From Pedobacter nutrimenti (GTDB lineage Bacteria > Bacteroidota > Bacteroidia > Sphingobacteriales > Sphingobacteriaceae), in NCBI RefSeq assembly GCF_003208655.1, contig NZ_QKLU01000001.1, forward strand, positions 744,001 through 808,000: a stretch of 64,000 nucleotides of DNA, read 5' to 3'. The position numbers were made by a program, and so were the translations under genes. Of the stretch, positions 27,231 through 35,779 are shown in pieces. Below the pieces are notes generated by a model. That model saw nothing but the letters and a program-made list of their open reading frames with translations, made no database searches and had not been told where the DNA came from. Each line of letters begins with the position of its first letter. The stretch's first letter is position 1.

Positions 27231-29642
27231 ATGCAGAAAAATACATCCATGATTAAAATTTATACTTGCCTTTGCTTCTTTTTATTTACGATAACCCATT
27301 CTGCATCAGCACAATTAAGCGGTATTATTAATGGAAAAACTTGTGAAACATCAACTAAACCTTTGGAATTTGTAAATGTAGTCCTTAGGGACAGCCATAA
27401 TAAGGTCATTGGACATGAGGTATCCGATGCAAAAGGCTTATTTAAATTCATCAACGTCTCACCGGGCAACTACCACATTACCTGTAGCCTAGTTGGATAC
27501 AATGATCACCAAACTCCATTATTTACACTAGGCAATGGCCAGACCAGAACCGAACCCCTTATTTTTATGACTGCAGATCAAAAAATCCTGAAGGAAGTAG
27601 AGATCAGTACTAAAAAAGCCATTTTTAGCAATTCTATAGACAGAAAAGTATATAATGTAGACATGGACATCAGTTCAAAATCAGGTTCAGCCACCGAAGT
27701 TCTCCAAAATGTTCCTCTGGTCCAGGTAGACATCGATGGAAATGTAAGCCTCAGGAATTCATCGGTAATGATACTCATTAACGGAAAAGAATCCCCTCTT
27801 ATGGGGAAAAATGCAGCAGCAGCCCTACAGCAGCTTCCAGCAAACAGTATAGACAAAATCGAGGTCATTACCAACCCTTCAGCTAAATACAAGCCCGATG
27901 GCACAGGCGGAATTATAAATATCATCCTTAAGAAAAACACAAAAAGAGGCTTAAACGGTAATGTTACAGCCAACGCGGGCAACAATGAAAGATATAATGC
28001 CAGTACTGCACTTAATTACAACACAGGAAAATTGAATCTATTTGGATCCTACAGTGTAAAGCAGGATGACCGTCTGAGGAATATTTCAAACACCCGCGTT
28101 CAAACCGATCCAAAAACTTTGGCTGTAAATCATTACAGCGATTACACCATCGCTAAATCCAGACCTTTTTCAAATATTGTCACCCTTGGCCTTGATTACA
28201 ACCTGGATGACAAAAACAGCTTCGGACTGTCCGGAAACTACTATCTGAGAGAAATGCACAAACATGATGTCATTTTAAAACAGGTGGAAAGCATCAAAAA
28301 CGGCAATCAGGACTACGACAGGAAAAGAGAAAATTTTGAACGGGAAACCCTCAGCAGTGCCACAGTTTATTATGAGCATCAATTTACAAAAGAAAACCAC
28401 AGAATCAGACTTGAATTTAATATAGACCACAAACCCGAAGTAGAAGACAATCATTATACAAATACTTACAGGTATCCTCTTATCCCTAACCAGATGGACA
28501 ACACTGTGATACGGCAAACTGCAAACAGCAAGCATGTGAACCTGAATTATGAAAACCCTTTAAACAAAAACAACAAACTGGAGGCCGGCTACGACGGACA
28601 ATTCAACAGCCAGGACCAGGATTTTTATGTTTCGGCTTTTGATCAGGCCAAACAGGCATTTATAACCGATTTACAGAAAACCAACCGTTTTATGTATCAG
28701 GAAAACATCCATGCTTTTTATACGACTTATACCAGCCAGCTCAAAAAATTCGGCATTCTTCTGGGCTTAAGAGGAGAATATACAGATCTGAATTCCAAAC
28801 TGATCACCACTTCGGAAGTTATTCCAAATACCTATTTTAAAATTTATCCCACCCTCCATTTGACCTATAGAATTAATGAACAAAAGGAACTTCAGCTTAA
28901 TTACAGCAGAAGGGTGCGAAGACCCGAAGGAGACGAACTCAATCCATTTCCGGAATATGCAGACCCTACAAATGTAAAGGTAGGGAACCCCTATTTACTT
29001 CCAGAAATCATTCACTCGGTGGAGTTGGGTTACCAATGGAAAAAAAATGGAATCAGCATTACCCCAGGTATCTATTACAGATATACCTACAACCGGTTTA
29101 CAGCTGTAACACTTCCTTTAAATGACTCCGTGCTGGTTACCAAACAACAAAACCTGGCGAATGATAAAGCATTCGGAGCAGATTTGGTCATTTCAGGTAA
29201 CCTTAATGACAAACTCAATGTGAACCTGACCCCAAATCTCTTTTACAATCAAATAGACGCTTCTAATCTGGGTTACAGTTCAAAAAAGTCTACAATCACC
29301 TGGTCGGCCAATCTAAATGCAAGCTATGCACTGAGCAAAGGAACTTTCCTGCAACTCAATTCTATTTACAAATCGGCACGCTTAACACCACAGGGAGAAT
29401 ATCTTCCGGTTTTTATTATGAATTTGGGCGCCAGACAAGAAATATTCAGTAAAAAGGGGGCTGTTTACTTCACACTATCTGATGTTTTTAAATCACTCAA
29501 ACAGGAAACAGATCTTCAAGGGCCATACCTGGTACAGCATGTACTGTCCAGAAACAATTCCCGTATTTTTTACCTTGGTATGAGTTACAATTTCGGGGGA
29601 ATGAAAAAGAAAAAAGACATGCAGTTCGATAATTCTTTATAG
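27231..29642 (+). CDS. TonB-dependent outer-membrane receptor with beta-barrel family 3 domain
   Basis: Outer-membrane protein with signal peptide (IKIYTCLCFFLFTITHSASAQ), a carboxypeptidase-like domain (LSGIINGKTCETSTKPLEFVNV), a TonB plug (ATEVLQNVPLVQVDIDGNVSLR, IEVITNPSAKYKPDGTGGIINIILKK) and a long barrel. The plug motif is the OMP_b-brl_3 subgroup, not the SusC type, and there is no SusD. Starts at 27231 or 27249 both give a signal sequence. It is divergent from the histidine kinase of the envelope operon. The cargo is unknown. Confidence 0.9.
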   Translation: MQKNTSMIKIYTCLCFFLFTITHSASAQLSGIINGKTCETSTKPLEFVNVVLRDSHNKVIGHEVSDAKGLFKFINVSPGNYHITCSLVGYNDHQTPLFTLGNGQTRTEPLIFMTADQKILKEVEISTKKAIFSNSIDRKVYNVDMDISSKSGSATEVLQNVPLVQVDIDGNVSLRNSSVMILINGKESPLMGKNAAAALQQLPANSIDKIEVITNPSAKYKPDGTGGIINIILKKNTKRGLNGNVTANAGNNERYNASTALNYNTGKLNLFGSYSVKQDDRLRNISNTRVQTDPKTLAVNHYSDYTIAKSRPFSNIVTLGLDYNLDDKNSFGLSGNYYLREMHKHDVILKQVESIKNGNQDYDRKRENFERETLSSATVYYEHQFTKENHRIRLEFNIDHKPEVEDNHYTNTYRYPLIPNQMDNTVIRQTANSKHVNLNYENPLNKNNKLEAGYDGQFNSQDQDFYVSAFDQAKQAFITDLQKTNRFMYQENIHAFYTTYTSQLKKFGILLGLRGEYTDLNSKLITTSEVIPNTYFKIYPTLHLTYRINEQKELQLNYSRRVRRPEGDELNPFPEYADPTNVKVGNPYLLPEIIHSVELGYQWKKNGISITPGIYYRYTYNRFTAVTLPLNDSVLVTKQQNLANDKAFGADLVISGNLNDKLNVNLTPNLFYNQIDASNLGYSSKKSTITWSANLNASYALSKGTFLQLNSIYKSARLTPQGEYLPVFIMNLGARQEIFSKKGAVYFTLSDVFKSLKQETDLQGPYLVQHVLSRNNSRIFYLGMSYNFGGMKKKKDMQFDNSL

Positions 29643-29747
29643 CCAGGTCTATAATCAAACCACCTGAAATAAACTTTAATAATTAAACTTCTCTGTTTTT
29701 CAGTTTACGAAAAATAATTATTTTTAGCAAAAATTCGATAGTCCTTC

Positions 29748-30800
29748 ATGAAGTTTATTAACGCTAAAACTGTTATAGGTCAATTAAAAAAAGACCTGAT
29801 TGGAAAAGATTCCTATCGGGGGGTTACCCTAACTTATACCTGGCTCGCCAATCAGTTCGGTCATTTTTCTCTGGGTTTTATACCCACCATTTTAATCTAT
29901 GCCCTGATCAAGGATAGACCAGCTTTACATTATCCGGAGTTATGGGCATCACTGGGCGTATGGTCCGCATGGATTTTATTTGAACTTTACAATTTTTTGG
30001 GTCCACTACTTTTAAAAACCTCTACCCGTAGAGAAGCCCTTAAAAATACAGACTATACTTTTAGTCCGGCCTGGGCAAATGTTGCTTTTGACACGATAAC
30101 GGATCTGGCTTATTTTGGAATGGGTGCTATTGCGGCCAGTCTGGTTTGCAGCTACCATTCACAGATGCTCCTGGCCTTAATTTCCTTACTGATCGTCATC
30201 GCCTATCCGGCATACTACTGGTATACGACAAAAATGTATATCCAAAATGCAGAATACCCTTTCCAGTTGCGTTTAAGTCAATGGAGCCAAAAAATAAAAG
30301 ACGAGCACAAGAAAGCCGTACTGGATTATCTTGACCATAAAGGAGAAGGTAAACATATGCTCATCTTTGGCTCCAGGGGAAGTGGAAAAACAACCCTTTC
30401 GGTTGGTATTGCAACCGAAGCATCCATAAAAAATGGTTACTGCAGCTACATTACGGCAGTTAAGCTGTTGAGCATGTTTTTTGAAAGAACAGATAATCCG
30501 GCCGAAAGTCCCAATAAGTTGTGGACCTGGAGAAACTGCGGGCTGTTGGTCATTGACGACATTAACCCGGGAAAACCGGTAAAAGGCGACATCATCAGTA
30601 CAAGCCTGTTTTACGAATTACTCAACAATGTGGATTGCGGCCCGGACAACCTCAAACACATCCGTGAAAAAAACATTATATGGGTAATGGGCAGTGACGA
30701 TCCTACAAATTTACTGGAAGAAAAATGGCAGGGCCTGCTCCAGCAAATTGGAATAAAAAAATCCAACATTGTGACCATAAACCTAGATGGGGAGAACTAA
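29748..30800 (+). CDS. Membrane-anchored DnaC/IstB-like P-loop ATPase
   Basis: The N-terminal half has four hydrophobic segments (about 30-55, 62-85, 108-132 and 137-160). The C-terminal half is a AAA+ domain of the DnaC/IstB type: Walker A GSRGSGKTTLS at about 208-218, YITAVKLLSMFFE, Walker B LLVIDDINPG at about 267-276, and a sensor-like WVMGSDDPTNLLEEKWQG. DnaC/IstB proteins are normally soluble helicase loaders or transposition helpers; no transposase or replication gene is nearby. Length 350 residues. It is convergent with, and overlaps by 4 bp, a PAS-LuxR regulator gene. I know no established family with this architecture; function unknown. Confidence 0.8.
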   Translation: MKFINAKTVIGQLKKDLIGKDSYRGVTLTYTWLANQFGHFSLGFIPTILIYALIKDRPALHYPELWASLGVWSAWILFELYNFLGPLLLKTSTRREALKNTDYTFSPAWANVAFDTITDLAYFGMGAIAASLVCSYHSQMLLALISLLIVIAYPAYYWYTTKMYIQNAEYPFQLRLSQWSQKIKDEHKKAVLDYLDHKGEGKHMLIFGSRGSGKTTLSVGIATEASIKNGYCSYITAVKLLSMFFERTDNPAESPNKLWTWRNCGLLVIDDINPGKPVKGDIISTSLFYELLNNVDCGPDNLKHIREKNIIWVMGSDDPTNLLEEKWQGLLQQIGIKKSNIVTINLDGEN

Positions 30801-31534
30801 GGTAAAATAGAATTGTCATAAGCAAAACTCACCAAATGTGTGAGGCTTTTTACATCAAATCGCTTGTACAAAGGAATAATCCGCTTCTCAATTGCAGAAT
30901 GAGAAACTTTGAGCTCATGCGCAATCTCTTTAAAAGAGTAACCCTTTGCGACCAGCGCCAGGGCTTCTTTTTCCTTATCAGATATGGCAAGGTGCGAAAA
31001 CAGAATCTTATTGAGCTCTTCTTCAAACTTTTCCTTCTCGGGGCCATAAGCTGCATAGCGCATGACTTTTCCAAAAATAAGACTTCTGTTAATTTGAAAA
31101 CGACCTATAATTGCCGTTACTTTCCCGTTTTCAGAACTATACACACCAACCCTGGCCAAAATAGGCACCAAGGAGCCATTTTTATGAACTTTTTTTAATT
31201 CTATGGTAAAACTGTATTTTTCAAGGTCTTTTGTTTTATGATGAATAAATTTTAAGGCCTTATCATTCAAATCATGTGAAAAAGGAGCAAATTCCGGTGC
31301 AGACATATTTACAATGGCCAGCATATTGATCTCATCGTCCTTATAGCCGACAACCTCTTCCCAGCCACAAGCGTAAATCATTTTATTCAGCTTAAATGAA
31401 TAAATATAAATGGCTTCTTCAGGGAAACGCGGTATAGTCTGATTAAAATGCAAAGCCTCAGCACTTTCTATATCAGCCGGCACATCACTAATAAAATTTT
31501 TCGAATAATCTCCGTAATCTTTTTTGGAATCCAT
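30797..31534 (-). CDS. PAS-domain LuxR-type transcriptional regulator
   Basis: DNA-binding regulator with a PAS-like sensory domain (residues about 35-145, including FKLNKMIYACGWEEVVGYKDDEINML and KNGSLVPILARVGVYSSENGKVTAIIGRFQ) and a C-terminal LuxR helix-turn-helix (ISDKEKEALALVAKGYSFKEIAHELKVSHSAIEKRI). PAS-HTH proteins of this kind sense a small molecule or redox change. No receiver domain, so it is not a classical response regulator. Length 245 residues. It is convergent with the membrane ATPase. Confidence 0.9.
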   Translation of the reverse strand: MDSKKDYGDYSKNFISDVPADIESAEALHFNQTIPRFPEEAIYIYSFKLNKMIYACGWEEVVGYKDDEINMLAIVNMSAPEFAPFSHDLNDKALKFIHHKTKDLEKYSFTIELKKVHKNGSLVPILARVGVYSSENGKVTAIIGRFQINRSLIFGKVMRYAAYGPEKEKFEEELNKILFSHLAISDKEKEALALVAKGYSFKEIAHELKVSHSAIEKRIIPLYKRFDVKSLTHLVSFAYDNSILP

Positions 31535-31584
31535 TTTCGTTTTCTTTTGAAAAAGTCGTTTGGACCACCTGCGTATTTACACAG

Positions 31585-31615
31585 TTGATGCGTATACCAC
31601 TTCATTCTAACTTTG
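31585..31615 (+). promoter_or_regulatory. Bacteroidota-type promoter before small membrane protein
   Basis: TTG at 31585-31587, a 20-bp spacer, then TAACTTTG at 31608-31615, which fits the -33/-7 consensus TTG...TAnnTTTG. Predicted start near 31622, giving a leader of about 85 bases before the small ORF at 31707. Confidence 0.5.
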
Positions 31616-31706
31616 TGGCAAGTTTAAAGAAAATAGGTTTGATTTTCGAAAGAAAGATCAAAATCTTTAGAATATAACTAAAAAATTATATAAAACACAA
31701 AACACA

Positions 31707-31832
31707 ATGCAATACACTGGAATGAAGAAATCAGGTAAGAAAAACTATCTACTTCTTTTCCTTCGATTAATAGCACTGATACTATTGTTATTATGCTTTT
31801 ACCAGGCGTTTAAAATCTCTGGCGGGCATTAA
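31707..31832 (+). CDS. Small single-pass membrane protein (41 residues)
   Basis: ATG to TAA encodes 41 residues: a basic N-terminus (MQYTGMKKSGKKNYLL), one hydrophobic helix of about 20 residues (LLFLRLIALILLLLCFYQAF), and a short polar tail KISGGH. It follows a good promoter and precedes a strong terminator, which suggests a real gene rather than chance. No recognised family. Confidence 0.5.
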   Translation: MQYTGMKKSGKKNYLLLFLRLIALILLLLCFYQAFKISGGH

Positions 31833-31886
31833 TGAGTTTAGGTGCGTTTTTATTCAATTGATGCCCTCCACTACCTAAGAAAAACA

Positions 31887-31915
31887 AAAAACCACTTCCA
31901 AACGAAGTGGTTTTT
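31887..31915. terminator. Bidirectional terminator
   Basis: Perfect 12-bp stem AAAAACCACTTC, loop CAAAC, GAAGTGGTTTTT, flanked by A and T runs. It can end the small membrane protein transcript and the convergent 31920-32285 gene. Confidence 0.85.
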
Positions 31916-31919
31916 ATTT

Positions 31920-32285
31920 TTAATCTGCTAAAAAGGCCTTGACCTGTTTACATAAAATATAGTCCTGGTCTTGTGTTAAAATACCAGGATTATACGCTAC
32001 CGGATCAAAACAAATGTAATATAGGCCATTGCATTTATTGAACTTATATTGTTCTATGCGGCGAAAACCATTTGCCGGGTTAGCGACAAGAGAATATGCA
32101 GATACTTCAGAAAACTTCAGTTGAACATGTTTTTCGAACCTTGAATAACTCAGGTCAATATAAACATCCAACTCAAGTTCTTCCTCTTTTGTATAAATGT
32201 CAATTCTTTTTATCTCTGCCCCGGATAAACAATAATCTCCTATTGAAAATGCCGTTAAAATCTCGTTTCCTGTTAATTGTTTCAT
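31920..32285 (-). CDS. Hypothetical protein downstream of the C39 exporter
   Basis: A 121-residue protein (ATG at 32285; the frame extends upstream but without a better start). It is mixed alpha/beta, with no signal peptide or membrane segment (KQLTGNEILTAFSIGDYCLSG..., VQLKFSEVSAYSLVANPANGF). It starts 48 bp after the exporter gene, in the same direction, and ends at a strong terminator, so the two are probably one transcript. An immunity or accessory role is possible purely by position. No family recognised. Confidence 0.6.
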   Translation of the reverse strand: MKQLTGNEILTAFSIGDYCLSGAEIKRIDIYTKEEELELDVYIDLSYSRFEKHVQLKFSEVSAYSLVANPANGFRRIEQYKFNKCNGLYYICFDPVAYNPGILTQDQDYILCKQVKAFLAD

Positions 32286-32333
32286 AATACCCCATCCAAC
32301 TCCACTCTTTGCCATGCAAAAAAAACATCTGAC

Positions 32334-34508
32334 CTAGCCGCCAACCGGCTCCAGCCCGGCAGGCATCTGGCATTGTTTTTTCCAAAAGCCATAATAATCC
32401 TGATGTCTTTCCATCAGTTCCAGATGTGTGCCCTGCTCTGAAACACGCCCCTGTTTTAGTACAATAATTTTGTCTGCTTTTTGTATGGTACTTAACCGGT
32501 GAGCAATCACAACAATTGTTTTTCCACGTTCTGAGAGATAATTAATCATTTTTTGTACATACTCCTCTGCACTGGAATCCAATGAAGAAGTCGCTTCATC
32601 CAAAAGCAATATTTCAGGTTTGCGGTATAATGCACGGGCAATGGCCAAACGCTGTTTTTGTCCACCGGAAAGAGAGACCCCATGTTCTCCCAACTGTGTA
32701 TTAAAACCATCTGGAAGCTCATGTATAAACTTTAAAATACCCAGACCTTCGCAAATTTCCATAATTTCCTTTTCATTAGGGAATGGATCTCCTAATGCAA
32801 TGTTTTCTGTTACATTTCCACTAAACAGATCAATATGCTGTGGAACCACCCCTACAAGTTTACGCAATGCAACATTCTGAATATCCTTTACAGGATATTT
32901 ACCTATAAAAATATGACCTTGTTGTATCGGGTATATATTTTGAAGCAATGCCATTAAGGTCGATTTTCCGGAGCCACTGTCGCCAACAATTGCTGTGGTT
33001 TGACCTTTTGCAATCCGCAGATTTAAATCATTAAAAACACTCACCCTAGTACCATAACGGAAACTCACGCCTTCAAAAGAAATGTCACCAAGTTCATCAG
33101 GACAGATACTGAGCCTCTGATTTTCAGACTCTGCTTCAAGGTCCATAATTTCGAAAAGCCTGTCGGCAGCAATTACCGCATCCTGAACTGCTTTGTTAAC
33201 ACCAACTAACGAAGCAGCAGGAGCGGTAAAATAGCCTACGAGCGTGTAAAATGAAAGTAGTTCACCGGCTGTAATTTGTCCTTTAAGCACATAGCCTGCG
33301 CCAACCCATAATACAATTATTGTAAATATCTTCGCAATGGTTTCTGTAGAAACCGCAGAAAAAACACTGTTCATGCCCGACTGATAAACGCTGCCCATTA
33401 ATTCCATAAAACGCTTCTCTGTTTTGGTATTGGCAAAATCCTCCAGACCAAACTTTTTAATCGTTGCCGCAGAACTGATGCTTTCTACCAGTTGCGATTC
33501 CAGTTCGGCGCTGTCCTCCATCAGTTTGCGCTGTACCCTTTTGTTCATTAAGTTCACCACATAATAAACCAGCACATACAAAGGAATCGTAACCATCAGC
33601 ATAACAGCCAGTTTCCAGTAATAACTAAACATCAAACCAAAAGAAAAAAGCACCACCAATATATTCACTGCCACACCGGTAGAAATATCATTAATAAAGG
33701 TCCTTATTTTTACTGCGTCGTTAATCCTGGAAACAATTTCCCCAATCCTCATGGTATCAAAAAACTGCTGGGGCAATTTCATCAAATGCTTATAGTACCC
33801 CAGAATAAGACTTTTATCAATTTTTTGCCCGGTACGTAAAGTAAAAACGGTTCTCAATGAGCCAATAAGGACCTGTAAACCCAATAAAGCAAACATTCCC
33901 AGACTAAGCACATTCAACAATTGGGGGTTATGATCTTTTAAAACCTGGTCAACTATTTTCTGTACATAAATGGCCGTAGAGAGGCCAAGCACCGTATATA
34001 AAATTGCAGCCAGCAAAACCTGCAGCATAACAGATTTATGCGGATGTATTAATTTTACAAAACGTTTGACCGTGCTGGTCGTTGTATCTTCAGGTTTAAA
34101 GGTGTCGTCCGGAGATAGAATGACCAGCACTCCATCCCATTCCTTTTTAAACTCCTGATGAGCTTTTTTAATCATTTTTCCTTCAGCAGGATCCATTAGC
34201 TCTACATAAGCTCCATGTACCTGATAAATAACCACATAATGATGCAAAACCTCTTTTACAATTAAATGAGCTATTGCAGGCATAGGTACCGTACGCAGAT
34301 CATCAAAATTGGCATAAACCCCCTTAGCCTGAAAACCCATTTTCTTTGCAGCTTCGGTGAGCCCAAGAATATTCGTCCCCTTTTTATCTGTACCCGCACA
34401 TTGCCTGATTTTGGCGACCGGCCATTTCAGGTTATAATGTGCGGCCACACTGGCAAGACATGCTGCCCCGCAATCTGTGACGTCCCTTTGTTTAACATTT
34501 GTTTTCAT
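32334..34508 (-). CDS. C39-peptidase ABC exporter for double-glycine leader peptides
   Basis: Three-domain exporter that cuts the leader of a peptide after Gly-Gly and transports it across the inner membrane. The N-terminal C39 peptidase (residues 1-135) has the catalytic Cys13 in VTDCGAACLAS, His90 in LHHYVVIY and Asp106 in LMDPAEG. Six membrane segments span about 155-440. The ATPase has Walker A GDSGSGKST near 508-516, signature LSGGQKQRLAIARAL near 611, Walker B ILLLDEAT and the H-loop IAHRLS. Length 724 residues is usual. No HlyD accessory gene is adjacent. The best local substrate is the double-glycine peptide at 36447-36599. Confidence 0.94.
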   Translation of the reverse strand: MKTNVKQRDVTDCGAACLASVAAHYNLKWPVAKIRQCAGTDKKGTNILGLTEAAKKMGFQAKGVYANFDDLRTVPMPAIAHLIVKEVLHHYVVIYQVHGAYVELMDPAEGKMIKKAHQEFKKEWDGVLVILSPDDTFKPEDTTTSTVKRFVKLIHPHKSVMLQVLLAAILYTVLGLSTAIYVQKIVDQVLKDHNPQLLNVLSLGMFALLGLQVLIGSLRTVFTLRTGQKIDKSLILGYYKHLMKLPQQFFDTMRIGEIVSRINDAVKIRTFINDISTGVAVNILVVLFSFGLMFSYYWKLAVMLMVTIPLYVLVYYVVNLMNKRVQRKLMEDSAELESQLVESISSAATIKKFGLEDFANTKTEKRFMELMGSVYQSGMNSVFSAVSTETIAKIFTIIVLWVGAGYVLKGQITAGELLSFYTLVGYFTAPAASLVGVNKAVQDAVIAADRLFEIMDLEAESENQRLSICPDELGDISFEGVSFRYGTRVSVFNDLNLRIAKGQTTAIVGDSGSGKSTLMALLQNIYPIQQGHIFIGKYPVKDIQNVALRKLVGVVPQHIDLFSGNVTENIALGDPFPNEKEIMEICEGLGILKFIHELPDGFNTQLGEHGVSLSGGQKQRLAIARALYRKPEILLLDEATSSLDSSAEEYVQKMINYLSERGKTIVVIAHRLSTIQKADKIIVLKQGRVSEQGTHLELMERHQDYYGFWKKQCQMPAGLEPVGG

Positions 34509-34526
34509 GTTTGCCGTTCCTTGTGA

Positions 34527-34727
34527 TTAAGCTTCCAATAGATACTTATTTCTTACAGGTAGTGTAGAGTCATTTTTTAAAAGCACAGAAAAGACACCAC
34601 TCCCCCGTACACCTAGGTGTACGGGTATAAAAGGGAGTGACTCGAGAGCAATAACAACAAACAACCAAACGAACACAACCGTGTTATGATTCCAGGTTAC
34701 TATGGGGTTTACTTTAACCATTATCAT
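34527..34727 (-). CDS. Possible leader ORF upstream of C39 exporter
   Basis: A 66-residue frame beginning with ATG 17 bases after the predicted transcription start and ending 18 bp before the exporter start. It has one hydrophobic stretch (TVVFVWLFVVIALESL) but no double-glycine leader. A 22-bp perfect palindrome lies inside it, which argues for a non-coding or attenuator role. Coding status is uncertain. Confidence 0.25.
   Translation of the reverse strand: MIMVKVNPIVTWNHNTVVFVWLFVVIALESLPFIPVHLGVRGSGVFSVLLKNDSTLPVRNKYLLEA
34598..34639 (-). promoter_or_regulatory. Long palindromic hairpin in exporter leader
   Basis: Outer arms CACTCCC and GGGAGTG enclose CCGTACACCT/AGGTGTACGG; the inner part with one more base pair each side is a perfect 22-bp palindrome, and an 8-base bulge GTATAAAA lies on one side. 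It sits about 90 bp upstream of the exporter start within its leader and could be a regulator site or an RNA hairpin. There is only a weak U-tract on the minus strand. Confidence 0.5.
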
Positions 34728-34750
34728 ATCATCAGCTGCATTTTTCTATA

Positions 34751-34798
34751 CAAAGCTGTGAGGATTTAAGGGGATGCACAACAACCTGTGGTTGTATT
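34751..34798 (-). promoter_or_regulatory. Operator-promoter of the C39 exporter
   Basis: ACAACAACCTGTGGTTGTATT-type element at 34778-34798 (inverted repeat ACAACC-TGT-GGTTGT). On the minus strand GGTTGTTG provides a -33 TTG, then 20 bp, then CAGCTTTG (34751-34758), close to the -7 consensus. The same element with the same spacing occurs before the double-glycine peptide at 36645-36692. Confidence 0.6.
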
Positions 34799-34865
34799 TC
34801 AAAATAGTATGCGGCTAGTAAAGTGAATGTACATAAGTACAGAAAGATGAGGTGCACAAAAAAAA

Positions 34866-34893
34866 TTGGCTACAAATAATAATTTATAGCCAA
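34866..34893 (-). terminator. Terminator after methyltransferase-like gene
   Basis: TTGGCTA and TAGCCAA arms, with an inner AAAT/ATTT pairing, followed on the minus strand by about nine T. It ends the transcript of the 34958-35635 gene. Confidence 0.8.
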
Positions 34894-34957
34894 CAAACAG
34901 CCCGTACAAAATCAGGCTTCAACGTACCTGCCAAGGTAAAGTATATAGGTTAAGGTC

Positions 34958-35635
34958 TTATTTTATTCCCCCTCTTGGCACAACAGGCTGATTTTCTTTG
35001 GGTTTAAAATTAAAATCTTTAAAAAACAAAGAAGTTGTCCAGGAATAAAAATTTACAGGCCCGACTCCATGGAAATCAATTTGTATAAACCCCCGTTCTC
35101 TAAGGCTTTTACACACCAAAGGATCCCTTTCGGAATTGTCATAAATAATCATTCCACCCTCATTTAAATAGGCTGGGGCAAACGCAGCACATTCTTCTCT
35201 TACAATTCCGTCAATGATGATCACATCATATTTTTTATCCGAAACCTTAATACGGTTTGCATATTCATCTTTTGCGGCCAGAATCAGGTTCTGATTGCTG
35301 CTTAGGCGGGTAAGGCCTATACTGTACCATTCTTCGTTGGCTTCTATAGAAGTAATCGATTTCACTCTTTTAGAGAAAAAAACAGAAGAATTACCTGAAC
35401 CCCACTCAAAAAAAGTTTTGTCTGAGAAATCAAGCTGACTTAGATATTCAATAGCCGGATAGGTAAACCAAGGAAGTTCGGTTCCATCTGCGTCCATCGG
35501 TTTGTGCAGTTGCGCTGATCTGAGGTGTCCAAAATGTTTATTAAAAATATTAACCAGCGGATTTTCTGGTAAAAAAGGTGTGATTTTGAAATAAGTATTT
35601 CTAAAGAATTTTCTGAGACTGGATTTATTTCCCAT
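34958..35635 (-). CDS. Class I SAM-dependent methyltransferase-like protein
   Basis: A 225-residue soluble protein with a Rossmann-like SAM fold: motif I FFEWGSGNSSVFF at about 75-87, the acidic second strand SITSIEANEEWY at about 93-104, YDVIIIDGIVREE at about 135, and GGMIIYDNSERD as the next strand. No transfer target can be recognised. It is between the exporter and the rhomboid gene but has its own terminator, so a link with the peptide locus is only positional. Confidence 0.75.
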   Translation of the reverse strand: MGNKSSLRKFFRNTYFKITPFLPENPLVNIFNKHFGHLRSAQLHKPMDADGTELPWFTYPAIEYLSQLDFSDKTFFEWGSGNSSVFFSKRVKSITSIEANEEWYSIGLTRLSSNQNLILAAKDEYANRIKVSDKKYDVIIIDGIVREECAAFAPAYLNEGGMIIYDNSERDPLVCKSLRERGFIQIDFHGVGPVNFYSWTTSLFFKDFNFKPKENQPVVPRGGIK

Positions 35636-35779
35636 TAGGAATATGATGTAGGTTGGCTCTAAGCAATTTTGTTGGCAAAGGATAGAAAAATATTTAACAG
35701 ATACAAATGAAGAGAAAAGAAAATGGCTACATTTCCTTCAAAAAGGTAATTAGAAAAAAAGTTTCGTAATTTTAACCCA

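Noticed and set aside
29748-30800. Possible IS21-type transposition helper (IstB)
   Set aside because: No transposase, terminal repeats or target duplication near, and the protein has a membrane anchor.
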